Positions 9,720 through 20,580 are shown, counted from the stretch's first letter. The stretch: DNA of 64,000 bases from Equus caballus (GCF_041296265.1 NC_091693.1:21328001-21392000), one strand, 5' to 3'. The notes: a model not told the origin generated them from the letters alone. Made by a program: numbers and translations.

Positions 9720-12700
9720 ATGTACAGCTTCATGGGTGGCGGCCTCTTCTGTGCCTGGGTGGGGACCATCCTCCTGGTGGTGGCCACAGCGACAGACCAC
9801 TGGATGCAGTACCGGCTGTCGGGGTCCTTCGCCCACCAGGGCCTGTGGCGGTATTGCCTGGGCAGCAAGTGCTACCTGCAGACGGACAGCATCGGTGAGG
9901 CTCTGGGGCAGGGTCTGGGCCACGCCTGGGGTCCGAGCCCCCACAGGTCAGGGGTCAGAGCCCCTCACAGGGCAGAACCTCACAGTCAAAGGGCCACCTG
10001 TTTTGCAGATGGAAAACATTGTGGCTCAGAGAGGGAAGGGGACAAGCCCAAGGTCACTCAGCGTGGAAGGAGCAGAATTGGGATTTCAGGTTTTCTAGTA
10101 TGTACAATTACAGAACATACTGATTTAGGAGTTAAGTAGAGAGGTGACATTTCTTGGCAGGAATAGATGTCAGGTACAGCAGTTGGGGCTGGGGTTGTCA
10201 GAATAGTGTTTTTTATTTTTTGAAGATTTCGTTTTTCCCTTTCCTCCCAAAGCGCCCTGGTACATAGTTGTATATATTAGTTGTGGGTCCTTCTAGTTGT
10301 GGCATGTGGGATGCTGCCTTAACATGGCCTGATGAGCAGTGCCATGTCCACGCTCAGGATTCGAACTGGCGAAACCCTGGGCCGCCGAAGCAGAGCTTGT
10401 GAACCCAACCCCTCGGCCGTGGAGCTGGCCCGGTGGCGCAGCGGTTAAGTGCGCACATTCCACTTCAGTGGCCCGGGCTTTGCTGGTTCGGATCCTGGGT
10501 GCAGACATGGCACCACTTGGCAAGCCATGCTGTGGCAGGCGTCCTACATATAAAGGAGAGGAAGATGGGTACGGATGTTAGCTCAGGGCCAGTCTTCCTC
10601 AGCAAAAAGAGGAGGATTGGCAGCAGTTAGCTCAGGGCTAATCTTCCTAAAAAAAAAAAAAAAAAAAAAAGAGCTATGTTAGGTACTAGGGGAGACAGAA
10701 GCAACACGAACCCTAAATTTGCTAAATACTGGATGAGGTATTTTTAATCCTTGCTGCGTACCATGCCATGTAATGTACATGTGTGTATATATATGTGTGT
10801 ATATATGTATATACATGTATAGATTACAATATATATTGTAAAAATGGGGATAAAATAGTACTTACACTATAGGGCTATTGCAACCTATATTATAATAATA
10901 TATATATTCTATGTATCTCTATGTATCTCTTTCCATATATATTTGCGTGTATTATACACATACATGTATATGGAAAGAGAGATACATAGATATATATATA
11001 GTATATTACATAATACATATTATACTATATACATTATACATTAATAAATTAATAATATATGGTATATTACATATTATATATCCAATAATAGTAGTAGTCA
11101 TAATAATAATAATACCTGGCACTTGTTGAGTGTTACTGTGTGTTACATGATATTCTGAGTACATTCTGTGGATTAACTCCCTTCAGTCTCCCAAGAACAC
11201 AAGAGGGCGGTTCCACTGTGTCTGGGAACAGACACGAGACTTGACCTCAAAAAGCCAAACATTGTCTTGAGGGGGTTTGAGAGGAGGAGCTGACCCTCCC
11301 TGAGCCCCACAACCTGACAGGCCCATGCCAGGAAATTTCACCTACCCCACCTCGCTGAACCTGCCCTGAGAGAGATGCAGCAGGTGCCCATTTGCCAGAG
11401 CGGTAAACTGAGGCAGGGAGTGGTGGAAAGACTTGCCCTGGGCCGCCAGCTTCAGAGCCCAGTCTGCCTGACGTTGTGCATCCTTTTCATTTCCGGCTGT
11501 CTCCTTTGTCTCATTTCGACCATCTCTCCTGCTTCAGACTAGGGACACCCCAAGGGACATCTCTGAGTCCCCTCTGCATCTTCTCTCTGCTGGGGAGGGG
11601 AGAGAGGGAGAGTGATGGAGATCCTCAAGTTCATTTGACACCAAAATCGAGAACCACGGGGCCATACCTCATTCCGATTGATCCTTGGGTATTTATCCAA
11701 ACAGCTGGCTTAATCTGCTCATCAATGGTAATCTGCTCACCATAATTGGAGCAGAAATCCTGAGCCTGTTTCCCAGGGGCCGAACCCAGGCATGGATGTG
11801 TATGCAGAGTGTTTTTAAAGTTTCTAAAGTTGTTGCCAGGACTAAAAAATCTGGAGATTTTACATAAAAGTCTAGACTTGCAGATCTTTTTGAAAAATCC
11901 AATTTGGCGCGTCTCCCTCCTGGTCCACAGTGGTCAGCTGAGGATGAGCAACAGCTGTCCCCTTCAAACGGGGTGGACCAGTCAGAGTCCCTTCAGGAGG
12001 CAGAAACCACACAGTGCCTTGAATAGAGACGGTTTTCTGTAAAGTTGGAGCCGAGAGGCAGTAAGTGACCATTGGTACATGGGACATACTTGTCTGGTTC
12101 ACGCAGTCTGCGGTCTCCCAGCACATCTTGCCCTTATTTGCAGCTGCAGTGAGGCCTCAGAGGCATTTGCGTTTTCCACCCCCGCATGAGCACAACCACA
12201 GGAAAGAAATAGGCTGCAACGTACCCATAAGTCCTCCAGGCTTTTTTTTTTTTTTTGAGGAAGATTAGCCCTGAGCTAACTCCTGCCAGTCCTCCTCTTT
12301 TTGCTGAGGAAGACTGGCCCTGAGCTAACATCCATGCCCATCTTCCCCTGCTTTATATGTGGGACACCTACCACAGCATGGCTTGCCAAGCGGTGCCATG
12401 TCCGCACCCGGGATCTGAACCAGCAAACCCCAGGCTGCAGAAGCAGAATGTGCGCACTTAACCGCTGCGCCACCGGGCCGGCCCCAAGTCCTCCAGGCGT
12501 TTAAATACCCAGAGGCATCGCATTAATTTCCTGTGTTTCCATAACGAAGCAGCACATTGGGTGGCTTAAACAGAAATTTATTCTCACAGTCCTGGAGGCC
12601 GGAAGTCTACTATCAAGGTGTCGGCAAGGTCGGTTCCTTCTGAGGGTTCTGAGGACGTGTTCCAGGCCTCTCCCCTCGCTTGTGTGTCCATCTTTGGTGT

Positions 12701-15700
12701 TTCTTGTAGATGCATCACCCTGGTTTCTGTCCTCAAGTTCACATGGGGTTCTCTCTGTGTGCAAGTCTGTGTCCAGATTTCCCCTTTTATGAGGACATCA
12801 GTCATCTTGGATTAGGGGCCCACTCTACTCCAGTGTGACCTCATCTTCACTCATTATGTCTGCAACCGCCCTGTTTCCAATAAGGTCATATTCTAGGCAC
12901 TGGGGTTAGAACCTCGACATATGAATGTAGGGGTGGGAGGAGACACAGTATAACCCATAACAGCATCCATGGAGAAATAGCCAGGGATTTTTCTCACTGA
13001 GGTTCGTGCAAGACAGAAGACTACATTTTGCAAAGATCTGAGACTTTCTTTTTTTTTTTTGAGGAATATTAGCTGCCAATCCTCCTCTTTTTTTTTTTTT
13101 TTTTTTTTTTTTGCTGAGGAAGACTGGTCCTGAGCTAACATCTGTGCCCATCTTCCTCTACTTTATATGTGGGACGCCTACCACAGCATGGTGTGCCAAG
13201 CAGTGCCATGTCCGCAGCTGGGACCCGAAGTGGCGAACCCCGGGCTGCCAAGAAGCAGAATGTGCACACCTAACCACTGCACCGCTGGGCTGGCCCGAGA
13301 TCTGAGACTTTTTACTTTTCAATAAGAAAGTACTGGTCCTGGTGCTCTGAGGAACAGACTCACCATGCAGTTAAGAGTGAGGGCTTTGGAGCTTGGGTTT
13401 TAACGCCAGCCCCACTGCTAATTATGGGACCGTGGGCAAGTCGCTTCACCTCTCTGAGCCTCAGTTTCTTCACTTGAAAAATGGGGATAGGTGCCAGCCC
13501 AGTGGTGCAGTGGTTAAGTACGCACGTTCTGCTTTGGTGGCCCGGGGTTTGCCGTGGCAGGTGTCCCACATATAGAGTAGAGGAAGATGGGCATGGATGT
13601 TAGCTCAGGGCCAGTCTTCCTCAGCAAAAAAAGAAAAAGAAAAATAGGGATGAAAATAATGCTCACAGCATAGGCTCTTGGAAGAAACAAATAGGACTTT
13701 TTGAGATATGGGCAAGCAGTATGAAGGAAATGAAAGAGAGCATAGGAGAGAGGATAGAGAGTGAATAGCAGGAGGATATGGGGAATCAGCATTCATTCAG
13801 TCATTCAGTCATCCAACAAACATTTCTCCACATGGAAACAACCCACTTCCTGTCCTCAGAGAGCAATCAGGTGGAGGGGCAGACAGATAAAGAGTGTTCC
13901 AACCCAGAGCAGGGAGTGAGGATGATACCTGGCAGGTGGAGGGATGTTTCCTAGGGGAGGGGACTTGGGAGCTGGGCTTTGGAGGATGAATAGGAGTTTG
14001 CCAGGTGAAGAGGAGGGCATTTGCAGAGAGGTGAAAGAGAAGCTGGGTCAGGCATATGGAGAGAGGCAAGGCACTCTGGCCCTCAGAGGTAGCAGCATTC
14101 ACCACTGAGGGCAGGGGAGGCATGAGAGTGACCGTGGGGTGTTCCCACAGCATACTGGAATGCCACCCGGGCCTTCATGATCCTGTCTTCCCTGTGTGCC
14201 ACCTCCGGCATCATCATGGGCATCCTGGCCTTGGCTCAGCAGCCCTCCTTTGCCCGCCTCTCCCGGCCCTTCTCCGCGGGCATCATGTTTTTTGCCTCCA
14301 GTGAGTGGACCCCCTTAACCCTACCCCACTCCCCACCCCCAACTCCCTGCCCATCTCACACCCAACCCACCCCACCCCCACCCCTCTCATCCCCGACTCC
14401 TTCTCCCTCTCAACTTCGTCTTCACCCCCAGTGTGGACTCCAGGACTGTTTCTAATTCCGGCTTATTCTGACACCAGCCATGTGCTGCAATTCAATTCTG
14501 GTACGAACCACCCAGAATTGGCGTCAGATCCCACAGGTTTAAGGGCTCGGTTCCCAAGCCTGCCCCTACTTCAGCTGCAATGTGGGTCCCCAGGCCACCT
14601 GTGCTTCTGACCAACTGGCTACAGACTCCAGGGCTCCCCAGGACCCACTCAAGTTCAAAAATTTGCTACAACAGGTCACAGAACTCAGGAAAGCACCACA
14701 CTTCCAATTACAGTTTTAGCATAAAGGATGCAACTCAGCACCAGCCAAATAAAGACATGCACAGGGAACAGCCAGAGAGGCGTGAATGCGGAGCTTCCGT
14801 GGCCTCTCCCGTGGGCTCAGGCTGCGTCGCCCTCCCGGCACATCGATGTGTTCACCAACCAGGAAGCTCCATGCGCTTCGGCATCCAGAGTTTCTATTGG
14901 AGTTTCATTACGAAGGCGTGACCGACTGAATCACTGGCCACGTAACTGAGCTCAAACGCCAGCTCCCTGCTCCTCCCCAGGGCTGGGCTGACATCCAGTG
15001 GCTCAAAGCCCCAACCCTCTGCTCTCACCGTTGGTCATTCCAGTGAGCAGCTCCTAACCTGAGTCATCTCAGCTCAGCAGCATAAACTCACATGTGATCC
15101 CAGAGGCTCTAGGATGATAAAGGCGCTCCTATGACTCAGGAAATCCCAAGGATTTATACTCTCCCTCCCAGGAAGGAGAGACAAAGACCAGTCAGATTCT
15201 TTATTACCTGGTGCAACCCCGCCCATGCCTGCCCGTCCCCATCCAACCTATGCCCCATTCATCACTACTCCTACTTCCAACTCAACTCCCGTCCTCACCC
15301 CAATCCCTACCCGTGCCCACCCCACCCCTTCCTCAGTCTCGCTCCCACCCCCACCTCCAAACCCAGCCCAGCCACACTCGCCCCTCTTTCCCCAGCCTTT
15401 TTCGTGCTGTTGGCCTTGGCCATCTACACTGGAGTCACCGTCAGCTTCCTCGGTCGCCGCTTCGGGGACTGGCGCTTTTCCTGGTCTTACATCGTGGGCT
15501 GGGTGGCCCTCCTCATGACTTTCTTTGCAGGTACGAGCGGGGCTTGTGGGTGGGAAGGTCAGCGGCAGTGGCAGAGTGGGCAGCACTACAGAGGGCAAGA
15601 CGATGGGGTGTCCCCCACGGGCAGAGCACTGAGCCGGAAGGCCGACTCCAGGGAGATGGGGAGTGGTGGGGTGGGGATTGGGGTGGGAGCAGGGGCTGGG

Positions 15701-15807
15701 AAGGCTTTTGAGGGGGGAAATCCATTGGGATCTCTTGTCTTGTAGGTATTTTCTACATGTGTGCCTACCGGATGCATGAATGCCGGCGCCTGTCCACTCC
15801 CCGCTGA
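9720..15807 (+). CDS. LIM2: Lens fibre membrane intrinsic protein (MP20)
   Basis: Coding exons 9720-9894, 14151-14300, 15396-15530 and 15746-15807 give 173 residues, the human length. All three introns are phase 1. It is a four-helix protein of the PMP22/EMP/MP20 family. The first extracellular loop has W28, GLW at 41-43 and Cys 46 and 51, the family signature. Asn62 lies in an NAT sequon, and W43 and W61 correspond to tryptophans reported as C-mannosylated in MP20. The fourth helix follows the FSWSYIVGW block, and the tail ends RLSTPR. LIM2 is an abundant membrane protein of lens fibre cells that contributes to cell junctions and fibre organisation, and its loss causes cataract. The start is the first ATG after the acceptor at 9713 and gives MYSFMGGGLF as in human. 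NKG7 and CLDND2 downstream share orientation and intron phases. Confidence 0.96.
9990..10105 (-). repeat. MIR SINE fragment
   Basis: Antisense MIR in LIM2 intron 1: TGCAGATGGAAAACATTGTG, GAGAGGGAAGGGGACAAGCC, then CAGAATTGGGATTTCAGG. Confidence 0.65.
10208..10426 (-). mobile_element. ERE SINE (ERE2/3 type)
   Basis: Antisense equine SINE: poly-T start, then GTACATAGTTGTATATATTA, GTGGGTCCTTCTAGTTGTGG and CAGGATTCGAACTGGCGAAA up to the tRNA-like head. It abuts the next SINE head to head. Confidence 0.9.
10424..10671 (+). mobile_element. ERE1 SINE
   Basis: Sense ERE1 with the head GCCCGGTGGCGCAGCGGTTA, the CCTACATATAAAGGAGAGGA region, two AGCTCAGGGC phrases and an A tail at 10650-10671. Confidence 0.93.
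10780..11100. repeat. AT-rich low-complexity block with a hairpin
   Basis: TA/TG-rich sequence in LIM2 intron 1. Arms at 10919-10939 and 10967-10989 are inverted repeats differing by a 2-base insertion, around a loop of about 27 bases. Confidence 0.8.
11098..11480 (-). repeat. MIR SINE, nearly full length
   Basis: Antisense MIR: AATACCTGGCACTTGTTGAG, GGATTAACTCCCTTCAGTCT, GGTAAACTGAGGCAGGGAGT and CAGAGCCCAGTCTGCCTGAC in order, with extra sequence between about 11220 and 11340. Confidence 0.65.
11481..12228. other. LIM2 intron 1, no further feature seen
   Basis: Unique-looking intronic sequence. Short open frames only, none with family features. Confidence 0.5.
12229..12498 (-). mobile_element. 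ERE1 SINE with target-site duplication
   Basis: Antisense ERE1 (12242-12485) flanked by the direct repeat AAGTCCTCCAGGC at 12229-12241 and 12486-12498. Confidence 0.93.
12523..12963 (-). mobile_element. MLT1-type LTR (ERVL-MaLR), fossil
   Basis: Antisense MaLR LTR, recognised by GGTGGCTTAAACAGAAATTT, GTCCTGGAGGCCGGAAGTCT and the closing ACAGTATAACCCATAACA. A solitary LTR with no internal part. MaLR LTRs of this kind predate the placental radiation or nearly so. Confidence 0.75.
13034..13311 (-). mobile_element. ERE1 SINE with target-site duplication
   Basis: Antisense ERE1 with an expanded internal T run (about 13088-13112). Flanked by AGATCTGAGACTTT at 13034-13047 and 13298-13311. Confidence 0.92.
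13368..13482 (+). repeat. MIR SINE
   Basis: Sense MIR: GGGCTTTGGAGCTTGGGTTT, GGACCGTGGGCAAGTCGCTT, CTCTCTGAGCCTCAGTTTCT, AAAATGGGGATAG. Confidence 0.8.
13491..13645 (+). mobile_element. ERE1 SINE, internally deleted
   Basis: Sense ERE1 with head GGTGCCAGCCCAGTGGTGCA. The middle (about 75 bases around the second tRNA-like box) is missing, and it resumes at GTGGCAGGTGTCCCACATAT and ends in an A-rich tail. Confidence 0.85.
13646..14150. other. End of LIM2 intron 1, old repeat-like sequence
   Basis: Includes CATTCATTCAGTCATTCAGTC (short tetranucleotide-like run) near 13792 followed by purine-rich sequence resembling eroded interspersed repeat. No gene. Confidence 0.4.
14310..15392. repeat. C-rich low complexity in LIM2 intron 2, split by an LTR
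   Basis: CCCCACCCC/CCCATC-rich low-complexity sequence at about 14310-14432 and again 15216-15392, on either side of the LTR described next. The two halves look like one tract separated by the insertion. Confidence 0.55.
14433..15214 (-). mobile_element. ERV LTR, family uncertain (fossil)
   Basis: Long antisense LTR, solitary, recognised because it shares ordered phrases with the element at 16.27-17.01 kb (CAGGTCACAGAACTCAGGAA / GGGTCACAGAACTGAGGGAA; CACCTGTGCTTCTGACCAAC / CACCTGTGCTTCTGACTGAC; GAAATCCCAAGGATTTATAC / GAAATTCCAAGGGTTTTAGG). It is likely an ERVL-class LTR. Old, with no internal coding region here. Confidence 0.5.
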
Positions 15808-16045
15808 GCCCACATCCATATGCATCCCGGACCCACCTGCATCTGGAAGTTATAATGAGGTCACTGAAGAGGAGAGGGAGGGTCCAGAGGCCTGGACTCT
15901 GGGTGGGGGCCCCGGACTCCTGTGTCCCAAGGGGGAAGGAGGAAGAATGGGGCCTGGTGGGCGGCAGTTGAGAGGACCCAAGGCCCCACCCATTGGGGGG
16001 GTGTTAGAGAAATGGAATGTGCGTTAGAGCGACTTTTTGGAGTCT

Positions 16046-16051
16046 AATAAA
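16046..16051 (+). terminator. LIM2: Poly(A) signal AATAAA of LIM2
   Basis: AATAAA in GTCTAATAAAACCGTTGTG, 238 bases after the stop codon, followed by a GT-containing stretch. Confidence 0.8.
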
Positions 16052-16267
16052 ACCGTTGTGAAACTACTGAAGTGTGGTCCCCGAGGGGCTGGAGAGAAAC
16101 AGGTGGGAGTCTGGTGGATGGGGTTGGGGGTCGTATTACGGCAACCCAACCTGCTCAGTTCTGTGGGCATGGGACGGAAGCAAATCCCACAGTCCCCGTC
16201 CAGGGGTTCATTACACTTCAACTTCAGGAAACTGACATGTAAGTCCAGTTCGGATCCCGATTCCGAT

Positions 16268-17012
16268 GCGTGTGTGTGTTTAACCCCACACCACCAAGCA
16301 GTTAACTCAATTCTGATGCCATCTACCTGGAAATAGTGTCACATCCCACAGCTTCCAGGCTCAGTCCTACAAGACTGTCCCCCGCCCCCACTTCAGACAC
16401 CAAACACAAGTCCAGGTTGTCACCTGTGCTTCTGACTGACCAGCTATAGATCAGAGGTTCCTACGACCCTCTCCTTGGGTTGATTAATTTACTAGAGTGG
16501 GTCACAGAACTGAGGGAAACATTTTACTTCCTAGAGCACTGTTTTATTATAAAAGGATATTATAACTCAGGAACAGCCAGTTGGAAGAGATGCATAGGGT
16601 GAGGTATGGGGACAGGGCGCAGAGCTTCCACGCTCCCTGAGCAGACCACACTCTCCAAACCTCCGCATGTTCACCAACCTGGAAGCTCTATGAACTTGGC
16701 CATTTTGGGTTTTTCTGGAGGCTTCATTACATAGGCAGGAGTGATTAAATCTTTGACAGTTGACCGATTCAACCTCCAGTTCCTCTCCCGTGGCCGGCCG
16801 GAGGTCAGGAAGTGGGACCTCTAATCACCGGGTTGGCTCCCTGGCAACCAGGCCCCACCCTTAGGTGCTTTCCCAAAGTCACCTCATTAACATAACAAGA
16901 CATATTTACAGCTCTCATCACTTAGGAAATTCCAAGGGTTTTAGGAGCACTGTGCCGGCAACAGGGACAAAGACCAAACAGGTATTGCTTATTATTAATC
17001 ATGATTTCACAG
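16268..17012 (-). mobile_element. ERV LTR, same family as at 14.4 kb (fossil)
   Basis: Solitary antisense LTR running from TGTGTGTGTTTAACCCC to GATTTCACA, that is TG...CA ends. It is more complete than its relative in LIM2 intron 2. The family is probably ERVL-class and the age old. Confidence 0.55.
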
Positions 17013-17254
17013 CAGGACAATCGGATGCCTGAAGAGACCTGTGATAAAGCCACTGCCCTGGCTCCTCACCCCATCTCTGGCCACATCTCCCAGCCTTCTC
17101 TTCCCCTCTCTGGTTCGGCCCCTCCAACAAGACGCATCAGAACTCTGACCTGCACCTCGGCCTCCAGCAACTGCCTCTGCACACGCCCTTCGTGACCTTG
17201 ACCTTCTCTTCATTCACTCATTCATTAGTTCATTCAATAAACGGATGCCAACGG

Positions 17255-17575
17255 CCATGAGATTTACTGATGTCGATCATAAAATAATAAGACTGTTTAG
17301 CAAGGCCGATTCTATCAAGAAGAATATTTATTACAGCCTATGCTAATAACTTATATTAACAGAGGCTTACTCCCTAGAAATAATATTTATTGGGGGCCTC
17401 CTCAAATAACAGTAATGCCGTATTTATAGAGGCTTCCTGCATAATGGCAACTGAGGCCTTCTCTAATAATAATTTATTGAGGTCTATTTAAGTAGGAATA
17501 TTTACTGAGGCTTATCCCAGTAATCATATTTATAGGGGCTTCCTCCAGCAAGAATAGGATGTTGTACCTGTAACT
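17255..17575. repeat. Degenerate AT-rich tandem repeat, about 30 bp period
   Basis: Repeated phrases of the form ATATTTATTGAGGCTTCCTC with TAATAA between them occur at irregular spacing near 30 bases. The same phrases resume at 19115-19560 and 20342-20450 after inserted elements. Confidence 0.6.
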
Positions 17576-17807
17576 GCAGACTCATATCTCTAACTCCTTA
17601 CTCAACATTCCCACTTGAAAAGAAGAGGCACCTCACATCTCTAACACTGAGTTCCTGATCTCTCACAACCCCACATCTGCTCCTCCCATGGTCTCCTGCA
17701 TCTTAGTAAAGGATTCCATTTTTATCCAACTGCTCAACCCAAAAACGCTGGGAGCATCCTCAGCTGCTTTCTTTGTTTCATCCCACATCTGATTCATCAG
17801 CAAATAC

Positions 17808-18129
17808 TGTTGGCTCTTCCTTTTTTTTAAAAAAAAAAAAGATCGGCACCTGAGCTAACAACTGTTTGTTGCCAATCTTTTTTTTTTTTTTGCCAATCTT
17901 TTCTTTTTTTTTTTCTGCTTTTTCTCCCCAAATCTCCCCAGTACACAGTTGTATATTTTTTCAGTTGTGAGTCCTTCTAGTTGTGGTGTGTAGGGCACCT
18001 CCTCAGCATAACCTGATGAGCAGTGCCACGTCGACACCCAGGATCCAAACTGGTGAAACCCTGGGCCGCTGAAGCGGAGCACGCAAACTAAGCCACTGGG
18101 CCACGAAGCCGGCCCCCGTGTTGGCTCTT
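17808..18129 (-). mobile_element. ERE SINE (ERE2/3 type) with target-site duplication
   Basis: Antisense SINE (about 17820-18118) with a long T-rich tail end and GGATCCAAACTGGTGAAACC. Flanked by TGTTGGCTCTT at 17808-17818 and 18119-18129. Inserted in the L2. Confidence 0.88.
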
Positions 18130-18525
18130 TCTTAAAACTATGTCTGGAAGTTGACTCCTTGCTCATCCACAGTCACCACGGAGATCCAAGTCACCATCAT
18201 CTCTCAGCTGGCTTACTGCCACGGCCTCCTAACCAGCTCTGCCTCTGCCCTTACCCGCCCCCTGCCCACTGTGGTCCATTCTCTACACAGCATCCAGAGG
18301 GAGTTTTGTTAAAACGTGATTTAAATCCTGTCACTCCTCCGCTCTAAGCCCTCCAGTGGCTCCCATCTCAGATGAAAAGCTAAAGTCTGTCAAGGTCGTA
18401 CAAAGTGCCATGTGTTCTGGACCCTGCTAATTCTCTGACTTGATCTGCCCTCCCTCACGGCAGTTCAGGGGTCCCCAAGACCAGCCTCGGGTTCTGACTC
18501 ACTAGAAGGAGTCACAGATAAATAG

Positions 18526-18673
18526 AGAAGCTTCCTCTATTCTATATGTGGGATGCCGCCACAGCGTGGTTTGATGAGCAGTGTGCACGTCTGCGCCCAG
18601 GACCAAACCTGTGAACCCCGGGCTGCTGAAGCAGAGCTCGTGAACTTAACCACTATGCCACCAGGCCGGCCCA
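18526..18673 (-). mobile_element. ERE SINE, truncated
   Basis: Antisense SINE lacking its A-tail half: begins at CTTCCTCTATTCTATATGTG and ends at CCACCAGGCCGGCCC. Inserted in the L2. Confidence 0.85.
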
Positions 18674-19114
18674 ACAAAGACACTCTTATCAGGCAGGACA
18701 ATCCAAGGACATAGAGGTTCCCTCCCAGGAGCTGGGCAAGGCTAACCCTTTCTTTGGTCAAGGTTAATGCTCTGCTCCTCACTCACTCTGCTCCAGCCTT
18801 GCCAGCCTCCGTGTTGGTCCAGGCATGCGCCCACCTCTGCCTGGACCACGCTTCCCAGATGTCTTTCAGGTCTTTGCCTCAAAGTTACCTTTTCACTGAG
18901 GTGTCTCTGGCCACCCCACCTATAATCACATCCCTCCCCTCCTTCTCTGCTTTTGCCTCCCCACAGCACTTTTCACAAACATACTACATATTTTTCTCAG
19001 ATCTATCATATTGTCTGTCTCTCCAGCTGGAATGGTGATGCCACCAATGCAGAAATGTGGTTTTGGTCATCTCTACATCCTCAGTGCTTATAAGACGGCA
19101 CCTGCACACGGTAA

Positions 19115-19560
19115 TGACTCTAAAGAATATTTGTTGAAAACTAAATATTTATTCAGGCCCATTGATAATGATATTTAGGGGCTGGCCCTGTGGCCGAGTG
19201 ATTAAGTTCTCACCCTCTGCTTTGGCAGCCTGGGGTTTACCAGTTTGGATCCTGGGTGCGGAACTAGCACTGCTCATCAAGCCATGCTCTGGTGGCTTCC
19301 CAGATAGCACAACCAGAAGCACCTACAACTAGGATATGCAACTATGTACCGGGGCTTTGAGTAGAAAAGAAAAAAAGAGGAGGGTTGGCAACAGATGTTA
19401 ACTCAGGGCCAGTCTTCCTCACCGAAAGCATTGAAAAAAAATGATATTTATCTACTTAGATTATTTATTGGAGTTTACCCTAATGATATTTGATGAGGAT
19501 TTTTAGGCTGCTTAATTTTAAAACGGTTTATGACGAGGATTTTTAGGCTGGTTACTTTTA
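19115..19560. repeat. Continuation of the AT-rich degenerate repeat
   Basis: AATATTTGTTGAAAACTAAA, AAATATTTATTCAGGCCCAT, GATATTTATCTACTTAGATT and two copies of GACGAGGATTTTTAGGCTG-like sequence, interrupted by a SINE at 19178-19440. Confidence 0.5.
19167..19450 (+). mobile_element. ERE SINE (ERE2-4 type) with target-site duplication
   Basis: Sense SINE starting GGGGCTGGCCCTGTGGCCGA. Flanked by AATGATATTTA at 19167-19177 and 19440-19450. Confidence 0.9.
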
Positions 19561-20342
19561 AAACTACAGATAAGAAGCAGGCTCTGAGGAGTGGAATTTG
19601 TTTGCCCTTTGATCAGAGACAGTTGCATTTGTGAAGGAAATCTCCATGCCTCCCTCTCTGCGCCAGGAGGAAGAGGGGATGGCCTTATCTCTGGAAACTC
19701 TTAATGGGGAAGGCAAGAACTTAAGTTGTTTATTGTCTGGCAACCTCATGTAACTGACCCCCCACCCCAAAATCCTTTGTCTTTAGTTGAAGATAATATT
19801 TGAGCGGTGACTTCTGCCATTTACTCAATCCGGTTTGATTCTTATCTAAAAGTTGTGGGACCGCACAACGGCCAGACCCTACCGGCACTGGTACCATTTT
19901 AACTTTTTTTTCTTTGTCTCGTAAAGAGATAACTCACATACCTATGACTTAAATTTAGACCTAACCCTCAACTTGGGGCAGCAGCAGAGGCAGCAGCAGG
20001 AGCTGTGACTGCCCGTGGGTCCTGTCCCCACGCACCAGCTCTGACTGCCTGTGGGTCCTGTCCCCATGCCAGCGGGGGCAGCAGTAGGGGCTCTGCCTGC
20101 CCATGGGCCCTGTCCCCATGCCAGCGGGGTCAGCAGAAGCGGCGGCAGCAGAAGCTCTGACTGCCCATGGGTCCTGTCCCCATGCTATTCTATTCTCTAA
20201 ATAAAAGAGCACTACTGCCAGATCTTAAGAGTCTAAGAAATCTTTCTTTTGACCCTCGGCTCACCAACCCCGCATCACTGCCAGATCTTAAGAGTCTAAG
20301 AAATCTTTCTTTCGACTCCTGGGCTCACCAACCCCGCATCAA
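19561..20342 (+). mobile_element. ERV LTR, probably class I (fossil)
   Basis: LTR-like block: a poly(A) signal in CTCTAAATAAAAGAGCACTA (about 20197), a duplicated downstream segment (AGATCTTAAGAGTCTAAGAA twice, near 20220 and 20283) and an end in CCCCGCATCA. A (GGCAGCAG)-type repeat with GGGTCCTGTCCCCATGC copies fills 19975-20185. No internal coding part. The left end is uncertain. Confidence 0.5.
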
Positions 20343-20455
20343 TATTCACTGAGATTTAATATATTTTTATCATCATAAGAGACCACATTAAATATTATTG
20401 AGTGGGCCTCAATAGAAATGATGGCACCTTCCATAATAACTGTTTATAAACAGCC
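20342..20455. repeat. AT-rich degenerate repeat, third segment
   Basis: AATATTCACTGAGATTTAAT and AAATATTATTGAGTGGGCCT continue the repeat seen at 17.3 and 19.1-19.5 kb after the LTR. Confidence 0.45.
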
Positions 20456-20580
20456 ATCACTTCTTTGCTCTAATAGAATGTAGGCTCAGTGAGGGCAAGT
20501 CTGGTGTGTCTTGTGCATTGCTGTGCCCCAGGGCCTAGCATAATGCCTGAACTATAAGAAGGGCTGGTTGAATTGAATAT
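20456..20580 (+). repeat. L2 3' end fragment
   Basis: AATAGAATGTAGGCTCAGTG, GTGCATTGCTGTGCCCCAGG and CCTAGCATAATGCCTGAACT match the end of L2 in sense orientation. Confidence 0.6.

Larger units (their letters stand above)
17576..19112 (+). mobile_element. L2 LINE 3' region, interrupted by two ERE SINEs
   Basis: Sense L2: CTGTTGGCTCTTTCTTAAAA, CTGGCTTACTGCCACGGCCT, CATTCTCTACACAGCATCCA, CTCCAGTGGCTCCCATCTCA, then GTCTGTCTCTCCAGCTGGAA and the closing CATCCTCAGTGCTTATAAG. No ORF remains. Confidence 0.75.

Noticed and set aside
8996-9868. 180- and 204-codon Pro/Ser- or Gly-rich frames in LIM2 intron 1
   Set aside because: They translate the 37-bp minisatellite on either strand; the repeat unit lacks stops in several frames. 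No start context or transcript evidence.
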